Positions 1 through 5,693 of a DNA stretch of 5,693 nucleotides are shown one piece after another. The notes under the pieces were generated by a model that was given only the letters and a program-made list of their open reading frames with translations, did not search any database and was not told the DNA's origin. Numbering within the stretch: the first letter of the stretch is position 1; each line of letters begins with the position of its first letter. This stretch comes from Micrococcales bacterium (GTDB taxonomy: Bacteria > Actinomycetota > Actinomycetes > Actinomycetales > Dermatophilaceae), in contig PKWT01000444.1 in the NCBI GenBank assembly GCA_003132125.1, positions 1-5,693 of the forward strand, given 5' to 3'. The position numbers and the translations under genes were made by a program.

Positions 1-1416
1 ACCGCCGGCACCAGCTACTCGATGCGTGACACGGTAGGCAACTACACCACGGACCTGAACGGGTCGACCTCCAGCACAGCTGCCGGCACGACGTTCACCG
101 ATGCCAACGACATCTGGGGCAACGGCACGGTCAGTGACCGGGCCTCGGCCGGCGTCGACGCCCATTACGGGGCGGAGAAGACGTTCGACTACTACAAGAA
201 CATCCAGGGCCGCAACGGCATCTGGAACAACGGGGTCGGCGCCCGTTCGCGGGTGCACTACGGCACCAACTACGTCAACGCGTTCTGGGACGGCACCCAG
301 ATGACCTATGGCGATGGAGCAAGCAACACCCATCCGTTGGTCGAGCTCGACGTGGCCGGTCACGAGATGTCCCACGGCGTCACGGAGAACACCGCGGCGT
401 TGGTCTACACCGGTGACGCCGGAGGCCTGAACGAGGCAACCTCGGACATCTTCGGCACCGCGGTGGAGTGGTACGCCAACAACGCCTCCGACACCCCGGA
501 CTACCTGATCGGTGAAGAGATCAACATCAACGGCAACGGAACCCCGCTGCGCTACATGGACCAGCCATCCAAGGACGGGGCATCCAAGGACTGCTGGTCC
601 TCGACGTTGGGCAGTCTTGACCCGCACTACTCCTCAGGGCCGCTGAACCACTGGTTCTACCTGGCCTCCGAGGGCTCCGGCGCCAAGGTCATCAACGGCG
701 TCTCGTACAACAGCCCGACCTGCAACGCCTCGACCGTGACCGGCATCGGTCGCGCCGCGGCCGAGAAGATCTGGTACCGCACCCTGTCGACGTACCTCAC
801 GTCGAACAGCAACTACGCGGCGGCACGCACGGGAGCTGTCAAGGCCGCCAAGGACCTGTATGGCGTCGGGTCGGCGCAGTGTGCAGGCATCGTGGCGTCC
901 TTCGCGGCGATCTCAGCGCCAGTCGGCACCGAGACCTGCGAAACCACTCCGCCGCCCACCGGGAACCTGCTGCTCAATCCCGGCTTCGAGTCCGGCGCAG
1001 TCAACTGGACCGGCAGCGCCGGTCCGATCACCACTGACACCGGTCGTCCGTCGCATACGGGTACCTGGAAGATGTGGCTCGGTGGCAACGGCGCCACCAC
1101 TACGGAGACAGAGTCGCAGTCCGTGACCATCCCGTCCGCCGCGGCCGCGCCGGCGTTGTCGTACTGGATCCGCACGGATACTGCCGAGTCCGGCACCACG
1201 GCGTACGACACGATGAAGGTCCAGGTCGTCTCCGGTTCCACCACGACCACCTTGGTGACGTACTCCAACGTGGGCACCAGTGCCACGTACTCGCAGAAGT
1301 CGTTCAGCCTGGCGGCATACAAAGGCCTGACGATCACCGTGAAGTTCCTGATGAGCGAGGACTCCTCGCTCCAGACGAGCTTCGTGGTCGACGACACCGC
1401 AGTCACGACCGGCTGA
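1..1416 (+). CDS. Secreted M4 (thermolysin-like) zinc metalloprotease, 5' end cut by window edge
   Basis: This is an extracellular zinc endopeptidase of peptidase family M4, with the N-terminal part missing. The frame is open from base 1, so the ATG at 22 is an internal Met and not the start. The signal peptide and propeptide expected for the family lie upstream. Seen in sequence: the M4 block DAHYGAEKTFDYYKN (163-207), VHYGTNYVNAFWDGTQMTYGDG-like segment (about 256-318), zinc motif HEMSH (361-375), third zinc ligand Glu in GGLNEATSD (433-435) and probable catalytic His in DPHYSSG (625-627). The HEXXH-to-Glu spacing of 20 residues and the roughly 84 residues to the His match thermolysin (His146, Glu166, His231). 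The M4 C-terminal helical domain ends near 925. A short Pro/Thr linker (about 940-960) leads to a ~150-residue beta-sandwich-like domain starting NLLLNPGFESG and ending TSFVVDDTAV, a tail common on secreted actinobacterial proteases. Cysteines near 588, 720, 880 and 937 could form disulfides. All catalytic residues are intact. Confidence 0.95.
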   Translation, partial: TAGTSYSMRDTVGNYTTDLNGSTSSTAAGTTFTDANDIWGNGTVSDRASAGVDAHYGAEKTFDYYKNIQGRNGIWNNGVGARSRVHYGTNYVNAFWDGTQMTYGDGASNTHPLVELDVAGHEMSHGVTENTAALVYTGDAGGLNEATSDIFGTAVEWYANNASDTPDYLIGEEININGNGTPLRYMDQPSKDGASKDCWSSTLGSLDPHYSSGPLNHWFYLASEGSGAKVINGVSYNSPTCNASTVTGIGRAAAEKIWYRTLSTYLTSNSNYAAARTGAVKAAKDLYGVGSAQCAGIVASFAAISAPVGTETCETTPPPTGNLLLNPGFESGAVNWTGSAGPITTDTGRPSHTGTWKMWLGGNGATTTETESQSVTIPSAAAAPALSYWIRTDTAESGTTAYDTMKVQVVSGSTTTTLVTYSNVGTSATYSQKSFSLAAYKGLTITVKFLMSEDSSLQTSFVVDDTAVTTG

Positions 1417-1435
1417 GCTGGGAAGGCCTCATCTC

Positions 1436-1475
1436 GGAGGCCGGTCGTCAACCAGGTGGTTGGCGACCGGCCTTC
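1436..1475. terminator. Bidirectional hairpin terminator between convergent genes
   Basis: The left arm 1436-1454 and right arm 1457-1475 pair over up to 19 bp with two wobble positions (T1448 opposite G1463, G1437 opposite T1474). The core is GGCCGGTCG ... CGACCGGCC. There is no clear poly-T tract on either strand, as is usual for GC-rich actinobacterial terminators. It lies 20 bp after the protease stop and 30 bp before the stop of the leftward lipoprotein gene, so it can serve both. The hairpin is seen directly; its termination activity is inferred. Confidence 0.75.
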
Positions 1476-1504
1476 ACTGTCCAGGGTTCTGACGGATCCG
1501 GGGA

Positions 1505-1990
1505 TCAGGCGGGCGTGCACATGCCGGATGCGGACCGGCCGCCGTTGAGGTCGTTGACCAGCTCGTTGAAGACCGGGCCGGCGGCACCGACCTGGGGGTC
1601 TTCCACCCTGACCGGTCCTCCAGCAGGCGACAGCACCATGGTGACCAGGTCGTCGGGGAAGGCGGCGGTGGTCTTGCCGGGGGTGGTGTGAGCCCACGAC
1701 ACCTGGGACGCGGCGGTCGTCAGCCGTTTGGCCGCCTCGGGGGTGAGCCGGCACTGCCGCGGCGCCTTTCCTTTCTGGGTGACCGACACGAGCCCGTCGC
1801 TGGTGACGACCAGCACGTCATGGAAGCCGGCGACGCCGCCGACTCGGGTGATGGTCAGCGGGAAGACTGACGGTTGGGACGAGCTGTTGGCTGGGCTGTC
1901 GGACGGGTTGTTGGACGGGCTCTGAGAGCCGCAGGCGGTCATTGCCGCCGCCGTGGCAGTGCAGCAGATGACGCGCAACAGTTGTCGCAT
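1505..1990 (-). CDS. Lipoprotein with emfourin-like (M4 protease inhibitor) domain
   Basis: A 161-residue protein. Residues 1-20 form a lipoprotein signal peptide: positive start (MRQLLR), hydrophobic/Ala stretch, then the lipobox MTAC with Cys20 as the acylated residue. Met at -3 is not the most common choice. Residues 21-42 are a Ser/Asn/Pro-rich linker. From residue 44 there is a compact alpha/beta domain: a strand and turn LTITRVGGVAG (45-55), a strand around 58-71, a helix after LTPEAAKRL (82-90), strands near 114-130 (DDLVTMVL, GPVRVED) and a last helix PVFNELVNDLN (139-149). This order, the RxGGxxG turn and the final Pro-x(3-4)-Leu-x(2)-Leu helix recall emfourin, the small inhibitor of protealysin. 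Cys80 and Cys158 may form a disulfide outside the cell. It converges on an M4 protease gene, which supports the inhibitor reading. Seen: lipobox, fold pattern, context. Inferred: inhibition of the neighbouring protease. It could also be a generic actinobacterial lipoprotein. The start is fixed by a strong Shine-Dalgarno. Confidence 0.85.
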   Translation of the reverse strand: MRQLLRVICCTATAAAMTACGSQSPSNNPSDSPANSSSQPSVFPLTITRVGGVAGFHDVLVVTSDGLVSVTQKGKAPRQCRLTPEAAKRLTTAASQVSWAHTTPGKTTAAFPDDLVTMVLSPAGGPVRVEDPQVGAAGPVFNELVNDLNGGRSASGMCTPA

Positions 1991-1997
1991 TGGTTAA

Positions 1998-2005
1998 CCT
2001 CCACC
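1998..2005 (-). promoter_or_regulatory. Ribosome binding site of the lipoprotein gene
   Basis: On the minus strand the bases read GGTGGAGG, followed by a 7-base spacer (TTAACCA) and the ATG at 1990-1988. This is a near-ideal Shine-Dalgarno and decides the start. The alternative upstream minus-strand ATG in another frame (near 2054) has no such site. Its upstream edge (2003-2005) is part of an 8-bp inverted repeat. Confidence 0.8.
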
Positions 2006-2033
2006 GATCGGACGACTCCAGCCTGCGATCGGT
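2003..2033. repeat. Inverted repeat ACCGATCG / CGATCGGT in lipoprotein leader
   Basis: Perfect 8-bp arms at 2003-2010 and 2026-2033 are separated by 15 bp. The inner six bases of each arm (CGATCG) are also self-palindromic. The repeat lies just upstream of the leftward lipoprotein gene, and its proximal arm covers three bases of that gene's Shine-Dalgarno. It could be a protein-binding site or an RNA hairpin that modulates translation. The arms are short, so chance is possible. Confidence 0.4.
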
Positions 2034-2049
2034 TCCATCCGCGAGATGG

Positions 2050-2059
2050 CTCACGTGAG
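2050..2059. repeat. 10-bp perfect palindrome CTCACGTGAG in divergent intergenic region
   Basis: A perfect 10-bp palindrome with no spacer lies between the lipoprotein gene and sucC, about 30 bp upstream of the proposed sucC -35 box. GAGAT flanks occur at 2043-2047 and 2057-2061. A dimeric regulator acting on either gene could bind here, but no known operator consensus is matched with certainty. Confidence 0.35.
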
Positions 2060-2088
2060 ATTGGTCCCATCGTCAGCACCCCGAGGCA

Positions 2089-2116
2089 TTCACCCTGGAT
2101 GGCCGCGGGCTACGCT
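2089..2116 (+). promoter_or_regulatory. Candidate sigma-70-type promoter of sucCD
   Basis: A -35-like TTCACC (2089-2094; four of six match TTGACA) and a -10-like TACGCT (2111-2116; fits the actinobacterial TANNNT) are separated by 16 bp. Transcription would start near 2122-2124 and give a leader of about 35 bases before the sucC GTG. It is the best promoter match in the interval, but it is a prediction from motif alone. Confidence 0.4.
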
Positions 2117-2144
2117 CCGCTGGGACGTTCCCTTACTGGATGAT

Positions 2145-2149
2145 GAGGA
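2145..2149 (+). promoter_or_regulatory. Ribosome binding site that fixes the sucC start
   Basis: GAGGA is followed by a 7-base spacer and GTG at 2157. This supports GTG 2157 over the in-frame ATG at 2046, which lies upstream of the likely promoter and would add 37 residues not found in the SucC family. Confidence 0.75.
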
Positions 2150-2156
2150 TGAACTC

Positions 2157-3356
2157 GTGGATCTATTTGAATACCAGGCGCGCGACATGTTCGAAGCGCA
2201 CGGTGTGCCGGTGCTTGCTGGCACAGTCGCCGAGACCGTGGAAGAAGCCCGCGCAGCGGCGGAGACGATCGGCGCCCACAGCGGCGGAGTGGTCGTCGTC
2301 AAGGCGCAGGTCAAGGTCGGTGGCCGAGGCAAGGCCGGTGGAGTCAAGGTCGCCAAGTCCGTCGACGACGCGGCTGAGGCCGCCCGACAGATTCTCGGCA
2401 TGGACATCAAGGGCCACACGGTCCACAAGGTGATGATCGCCGCCGGCGCGCAGATCGCGGAGGAGTACTACTTCTCCATCCTGCTCGACCGCGCCAACCG
2501 CTCCTACCTCGCGATGGCCAGCAAGGAGGGTGGGGTGGAGATCGAGGTGCTCGCCGTCGAGCGTCCCGAGGCACTCGCCCGTATCCCCGTCGACCCGATC
2601 GTGGGGATCGATGCAGCCAAAGCCAAAGAGATCGTCGACGCGGCCAACTTCGACGAGGACGTCAAGGGCCAGATCGCCGAGGCCATGCAGAAGCTGTGGA
2701 CCGTCTACCGGGACGAGGATGCGACGCTGGTCGAGGTCAACCCGCTGGTCAAGACCACCGACGGCAGGATCGTCGCCCTTGACGGCAAGGTGACCCTCGA
2801 TGACAACGCCGGCTTCCGTCACCCCGACCACGAGGCGCTCGAGGACAAGGCTTCCGCCGACCCGCTCGAGGCCGCAGCCAAGGCTAAGGACCTGAACTAC
2901 GTCCGGCTCGACGGGTCCGTGGGCATCATCGGCAACGGAGCGGGCCTGGTCATGTCGACACTGGATGTCGTCGCCTACGCCGGCGAGGAGTTCGGAGCAG
3001 CCGGCCAGCACCCCCTGCCCGCAAACTTCCTTGACATCGGCGGCGGTGCGTCGGCTCAGGTCATGATCGACGGCCTGCACATCATCCTGAACGACCAGAA
3101 CGTCAAGTCGGTGTTGGTCAACGTCTTCGGCGGCATCACCGCCTGTGACCACGTGGCCAACGGCATCGTCGGTGCCCTCAAAGTCCTCGGCGCCGAGGCC
3201 ACCAAGCCGCTCGTCGTCCGACTGGACGGCAACAAGGTCGACGAGGGTCGCCGCATCCTCGCCGAGTTCGGGCACCCTCTGGTGACCGTGGAAGAGACCA
3301 TGGACGGTGCGGCCCGCAAGGCCGCCGAGCTGGCTTCGGCCGCCAACACGAACTGA
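2157..3356 (+). CDS. sucC: Succinyl-CoA synthetase (ADP-forming) beta subunit
   Basis: The beta subunit of succinyl-CoA synthetase is cytoplasmic. With the alpha subunit it interconverts succinyl-CoA + ADP (or GDP) + Pi and succinate + CoA + ATP (or GTP) in the TCA cycle. The protein has 399 residues, near the usual 385-395 or slightly longer. It begins (M)[11 protein letters not shown], the conserved family N-terminus, from a GTG start preceded by GAGGA. The ATP-grasp domain (about 1-240) shows [14 protein letters not shown] (Lys49-Gly62) for nucleotide binding. Asn195 in EVNPL and Asp209 in LDGK are the probable metal ligands, with the same 14-residue spacing as Asn199/Asp213 of E. coli SucC. 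The C-terminal flavodoxin-like half carries [17 protein letters not shown] and the phosphate-loop VFGGITACD (Gly325-Gly326). The stop is 16 bp before sucD, so both are co-transcribed and made in equal amounts. Nucleotide preference (ATP or GTP) cannot be told with certainty from sequence. No anomalies were seen. Confidence 0.98.
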   Translation: MDLFEYQARDMFEAHGVPVLAGTVAETVEEARAAAETIGAHSGGVVVVKAQVKVGGRGKAGGVKVAKSVDDAAEAARQILGMDIKGHTVHKVMIAAGAQIAEEYYFSILLDRANRSYLAMASKEGGVEIEVLAVERPEALARIPVDPIVGIDAAKAKEIVDAANFDEDVKGQIAEAMQKLWTVYRDEDATLVEVNPLVKTTDGRIVALDGKVTLDDNAGFRHPDHEALEDKASADPLEAAAKAKDLNYVRLDGSVGIIGNGAGLVMSTLDVVAYAGEEFGAAGQHPLPANFLDIGGGASAQVMIDGLHIILNDQNVKSVLVNVFGGITACDHVANGIVGALKVLGAEATKPLVVRLDGNKVDEGRRILAEFGHPLVTVEETMDGAARKAAELASAANTN

Positions 3357-3372
3357 AAGGCGGCAACCAACC

Positions 3373-4263
3373 GTGGCAATTTTTCTTAACGCTGACTCCA
3401 AGGTCATCGTCCAGGGCATGACCGGCTCCGAGGGCAAGAAACACACCCAGCTGATGCTGGCCTCGGGCACCAACATCGTGGGCGGCGTGACCCCCGGCAA
3501 GGGTGGCCAGAAGGTCGAGTTCGACTCAGGCGTCTCCGTGCCGGTCTTCGGGTCCGTTGCTGAGGCCATCGAGGCGACCGGCGCCAATGTGACCGTCGTC
3601 TTCGTCCCGGCCAAGTTCACCAAGGCCGCGGTGATCGAGGCCATCGACGCCAAGATCCCGCTCGCCGTCGTCATCACCGAGGGCGTCGCGGTCAAGGACA
3701 GTGCGGAGTTCTGGACCTACGCGCTGCAGGCCGGCACCACGCGCATCATCGGCCCGAACTGCCCCGGAGTGATCAGCCCCGGAGCCTCCAACGCCGGCAT
3801 CATCCCGGCCGACATCGCCGGCCCCGGTCGCATCGGCCTGGTCTCCAAGTCGGGCACCTTGACCTACCAGATGATGTACGAGCTGCGGGACATCGGATTC
3901 TCAACGGCCGTGGGCATCGGCGGCGACCCGATCATCGGGACCACGCACATCGACTGCCTCGAGGCGTTTGAGAACGACCCCGACACGGACGCGATCGTCA
4001 TGATCGGCGAGATCGGCGGGGACGCCGAGGAGCGTGCCGCGGCATACATCAAGGACCATGTCACCAAGCCGGTCGTCGGCTACGTCGCGGGCTTCACGGC
4101 CCCCGAGGGCAAGACCATGGGCCATGCTGGCGCGATCGTGTCCGGTTCGTCGGGTACGGCTGCAGCCAAGAAGGAGGCCCTCGAGGCCGCCGGTGTCAAG
4201 GTCGGCAAGACGCCGTCTGCGACCGCCTCGCTCATGCGCGAGATCATGAAGAACCTGGGCTGA
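3373..4263 (+). CDS. sucD: Succinyl-CoA synthetase alpha subunit
   Basis: The alpha subunit binds CoA and carries the phosphohistidine intermediate of succinyl-CoA synthetase. It has 296 residues, normal for the family. The start is GTG at 3373, giving (M)[20 protein letters not shown], the standard N-terminus. A modest AGGCGG Shine-Dalgarno (3358-3363) lies 9 bases upstream, and translational coupling with sucC (stop 3356) is likely. The CoA-binding Rossmann-type domain includes [12 protein letters not shown] (14-25) and GGVTPGKGG (37-45). Next come [11 protein letters not shown] (127-137) and the ligase domain with [12 protein letters not shown] (155-166). Glu213 in GEIGG and the active-site His251 in GHAGAIVSG are 38 residues apart, the same as Glu208/His246 of E. 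coli SucD. All key residues are present, so the enzyme should be active. An in-frame ATG-like start further upstream (3307) would overlap sucC and is not supported. Confidence 0.98.
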   Translation: MAIFLNADSKVIVQGMTGSEGKKHTQLMLASGTNIVGGVTPGKGGQKVEFDSGVSVPVFGSVAEAIEATGANVTVVFVPAKFTKAAVIEAIDAKIPLAVVITEGVAVKDSAEFWTYALQAGTTRIIGPNCPGVISPGASNAGIIPADIAGPGRIGLVSKSGTLTYQMMYELRDIGFSTAVGIGGDPIIGTTHIDCLEAFENDPDTDAIVMIGEIGGDAEERAAAYIKDHVTKPVVGYVAGFTAPEGKTMGHAGAIVSGSSGTAAAKKEALEAAGVKVGKTPSATASLMREIMKNLG

Positions 4264-4284
4264 CATACCCACAGCACGTCTGAC

Positions 4285-4320
4285 TGGCCGGTCACCTCGC
4301 TGAGGTGGCCGGTCACGTCT
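4285..4320 (+). terminator. Hairpin terminator after sucCD
   Basis: A 14-bp stem (4285-4298 with 4302-4315, two G-T wobbles) closes a 3-base loop, beginning 21 bases after the sucD stop. It is followed by a short T-containing stretch (CGTCTTTG). The arms contain TGGCCGGTCAC twice in direct orientation (4285-4295 and 4306-4316), possible because GGCCGG is itself palindromic. It probably ends the sucCD transcript, perhaps with read-through into the next gene. Confidence 0.7.
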
Positions 4321-4425
4321 TTGCCTCCGCCAGTCCGTGAGAGGGCAGCATTGGACCCAGATCGGGCGCAATCTCGTCGTCGTCGGCGCGCCCTGTCCCA
4401 CCTCGTGGTTGTCGACCGCGACCAT

Positions 4426-4429
4426 GGAG
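4426..4429 (+). promoter_or_regulatory. Ribosome binding site that fixes the PerM-like start
   Basis: GGAG with a 5-base spacer precedes ATG 4435. The frame is open upstream to a TTG at 4321, but the added 38 residues are Arg/Asp-rich, lie directly on the terminator's edge and have no comparable Shine-Dalgarno. No convincing promoter was found in 4321-4425; TTGGAC at 4351 is a -35-like hexamer without a matching TANNNT at 16-18 bp. Confidence 0.6.
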
Positions 4430-4434
4430 ACCTC

Positions 4435-5691
4435 ATGAGTCAGCTTCTTCGCGATCGTCGCGTCACCGCCACACGCTTGCCCTCGGATGCGCTGACCGGC
4501 GGGCCTCTGAGGTGGCGCTCGATGGTCGCCGGGGGCTCGGCAGCGGTGGTGTCGATGCTCACCATCGCCCTGCCTGCGCTGCTGGTCTGGGTCGCCAGCG
4601 CCGAGAGCACCGTGGAGTGGACTCGAGCCTTATCCGTCGGCTCCAACATCTGGCTTCTGGCCAACGGAGTTCCGTTGGGGAGTGGGCAGGCCACGATCTC
4701 ACTGATGCCGTGGCTGTTGACCGCCATCCCGCTCGGGGTCGCGATCATCGCCGTGCGCCGGGTTCTCGTGCAGCTCGACGACGAGAAGCCGCGCAGGTTC
4801 GAGACCCGGGGTGGCCCGGGTCGCGACGTTGCCAACATGGCTGTGGCCTTCGTTGCCTCGTATGCCGCGGTAGGGCTGCTCGTCGCCCTGGCCACCTCCG
4901 GCCATCCCCTCCATGCATCGGCCTTGGGCTCGGTTCTGGGTACGGCCGTCATCGGCGCGATGGCTGTGCTGGCCGCCGTGGCCCTGGAGCTCAGGGGTGA
5001 CATCGGTTCGGTTGCGCCCGGTCTGAGCCGCGTGCTGAAGGCCCGGCTGCCAGTCAACCTGCGCCGGGCCATCCGTCCCGGGCTGGTTGGCGCGTTCGCC
5101 GTCTTCGGCGCGGGACTGGTCCTGACCCTCGGCGTGATCGTGGCGCACCGGGACCGGATCGGCCAGCTCTACGACACTCTGGGCGGTGATCCTGTCGGCA
5201 TCAGCGTGCTCACTCTCGGCCAGCTCCTGGCCCTGCCCAATGTCGCGCTCTGGGCCGCGTCCTGGATGGCGGGGCCCGGTTTCGTCTTCGGCCAGGGCAC
5301 ATCCATCACGTGGTCGCACTCCCACCTTGGTCTGCTTCCCCTGATCCCCGGCCTGGGCGCCCTGCCGGACCCAGGCACGCTGCCCGCCGGTCTGTGGCTC
5401 GTTGTCCTTGTCCCCGTGGCAGCCGGGGTCCTTGTCGGCTGGCGAGCCGTACGCTCGGTCGCTCGGCTCTCCTCGTGGCAGGTCAAGGCCCGAGTCGCGG
5501 CAGCGGCCTGCGTGGTGGCCGCTCTGACGCTGACGTTGGCGAGCGCGCTCGCTGGTGGTTCGCTGGGCGCCGCCCGGCTCAGCGTCGTCGGAGCGCCGTC
5601 GTTGGTGTTCGGAGCGGCCGTCTTCGGGGAGCTGCTGCTCGGGGCTGCGGTCGCGGTCTTGGTCAGCCATCTGCGCGCAGCACGGCGCTGA
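4435..5691 (+). CDS. perM: Polytopic membrane protein, DUF6350 / cell division protein PerM family
   Basis: A 418-residue integral membrane protein. About eight to nine hydrophobic segments are visible: roughly 30-54, 86-108, 133-153, 163-185, 215-237, 256-278, 318-338, 352-373 and 387-411, plus a short hydrophobic LGLLPLIPGLGAL (298-310). Cytoplasmic-type basic stretches occur at the N-terminus (1-28) and around 109-130 and 199-214. Family-like blocks are WLLANGVPL (73-81), LALPNVALW (265-273), GPGFVFGQGTSITW (280-293) and PLIPGLGALPDPG (302-314). These and the position right after sucCD match DUF6350 proteins such as M. tuberculosis Rv0955 (PerM), which lies between sucCD and purN/purH. PerM is known to be needed for cell division under stress and to support the divisome protein FtsB; the same role here is inference. 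The gene is complete, ending two bases before the window edge. There is no enzymatic motif. The family call is strong, the function less so. Confidence 0.88.
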   Translation: MSQLLRDRRVTATRLPSDALTGGPLRWRSMVAGGSAAVVSMLTIALPALLVWVASAESTVEWTRALSVGSNIWLLANGVPLGSGQATISLMPWLLTAIPLGVAIIAVRRVLVQLDDEKPRRFETRGGPGRDVANMAVAFVASYAAVGLLVALATSGHPLHASALGSVLGTAVIGAMAVLAAVALELRGDIGSVAPGLSRVLKARLPVNLRRAIRPGLVGAFAVFGAGLVLTLGVIVAHRDRIGQLYDTLGGDPVGISVLTLGQLLALPNVALWAASWMAGPGFVFGQGTSITWSHSHLGLLPLIPGLGALPDPGTLPAGLWLVVLVPVAAGVLVGWRAVRSVARLSSWQVKARVAAAACVVAALTLTLASALAGGSLGAARLSVVGAPSLVFGAAVFGELLLGAAVAVLVSHLRAARR

Positions 5692-5693
5692 GC

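Noticed and set aside
353..365. GTGGCCGGTCACG inside the protease gene, identical to 13 bases in the sucCD terminator
   Set aside because: In the protease it encodes the conserved VAGHE around the zinc motif; a 13-base match in GC-rich DNA is most likely chance.
1074..1691. Plus-strand open frame running from within the protease gene into the region opposite the lipoprotein
   Set aside because: It has His/Arg-rich shadow composition and no ribosome site; the overlapping genes explain the region.
813..1754. Minus-strand open frame spanning the protease end, the intergenic hairpin and part of the lipoprotein gene
   Set aside because: It crosses the terminator and overlaps two well-supported genes in other frames; no recognisable domain.
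2046..2156. Upstream ATG start for sucC that would add 37 residues
   Set aside because: It lies upstream of the likely promoter, has no Shine-Dalgarno, and the family N-terminus DLFEYQARD begins right at GTG 2157.
2163..3695. Long open frame (510 codons) on the minus strand opposite sucC and the start of sucD
   Set aside because: It mirrors the codon periodicity of the GC-rich sucCD genes, has no family-like motif or Shine-Dalgarno, and the plus strand is certainly coding.
4321..4434. Upstream TTG start for the PerM-like protein
   Set aside because: The 38-residue extension is charged and unlike the family; it begins at the edge of the sucCD terminator, whereas ATG 4435 has GGAG at proper spacing.
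4699..5670. Open frame of 323 codons on the minus strand opposite the PerM-like gene
   Set aside because: The composition is Gln/Arg/Gly/Asp-rich low-complexity, typical of an antisense shadow of a hydrophobic GC-rich gene.

Overview
The window comes from a high-GC, Gram-positive actinobacterium. The pointers are strongly GC-biased third codon positions, GTG starts on two genes, a long-leader secreted-protein repertoire (M4 protease with an actinobacterial C-terminal domain, plus a lipoprotein), and the order sucC-sucD-DUF6350/PerM, which is known from mycobacteria and their relatives. The genus cannot be fixed from this sequence alone.

Left part (1-1990): the 3' end of a thermolysin-family (M4) secreted metalloprotease gene is read rightwards and runs off the left edge. 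It meets, tail to tail, a small leftward gene for a 161-residue lipoprotein. The two stop codons are 88 bp apart and a long perfect-to-wobble hairpin between them probably terminates both. The lipoprotein's globular part resembles emfourin, the protein inhibitor of protealysin, itself an M4 protease. The pair therefore looks like a secreted protease and a membrane-anchored inhibitor. This is the most interesting point of the window.

Middle (1991-2156): a 166-bp divergent intergenic region. It holds a strong Shine-Dalgarno for the lipoprotein, an 8-bp inverted repeat next to it, a 10-bp perfect palindrome, and a plausible sigma-70-type promoter for sucC.

Right part (2157-5691): sucC and sucD, encoding the beta and alpha subunits of succinyl-CoA synthetase (TCA cycle), are separated by 16 bp and are surely one transcript, closed by a GC-rich hairpin. 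After a 171-bp gap comes a complete polytopic membrane protein of the DUF6350/PerM family. No RNA genes, insertion sequences, CRISPR arrays or other mobile elements were seen, and no gene-free stretch exceeds 300 bp.
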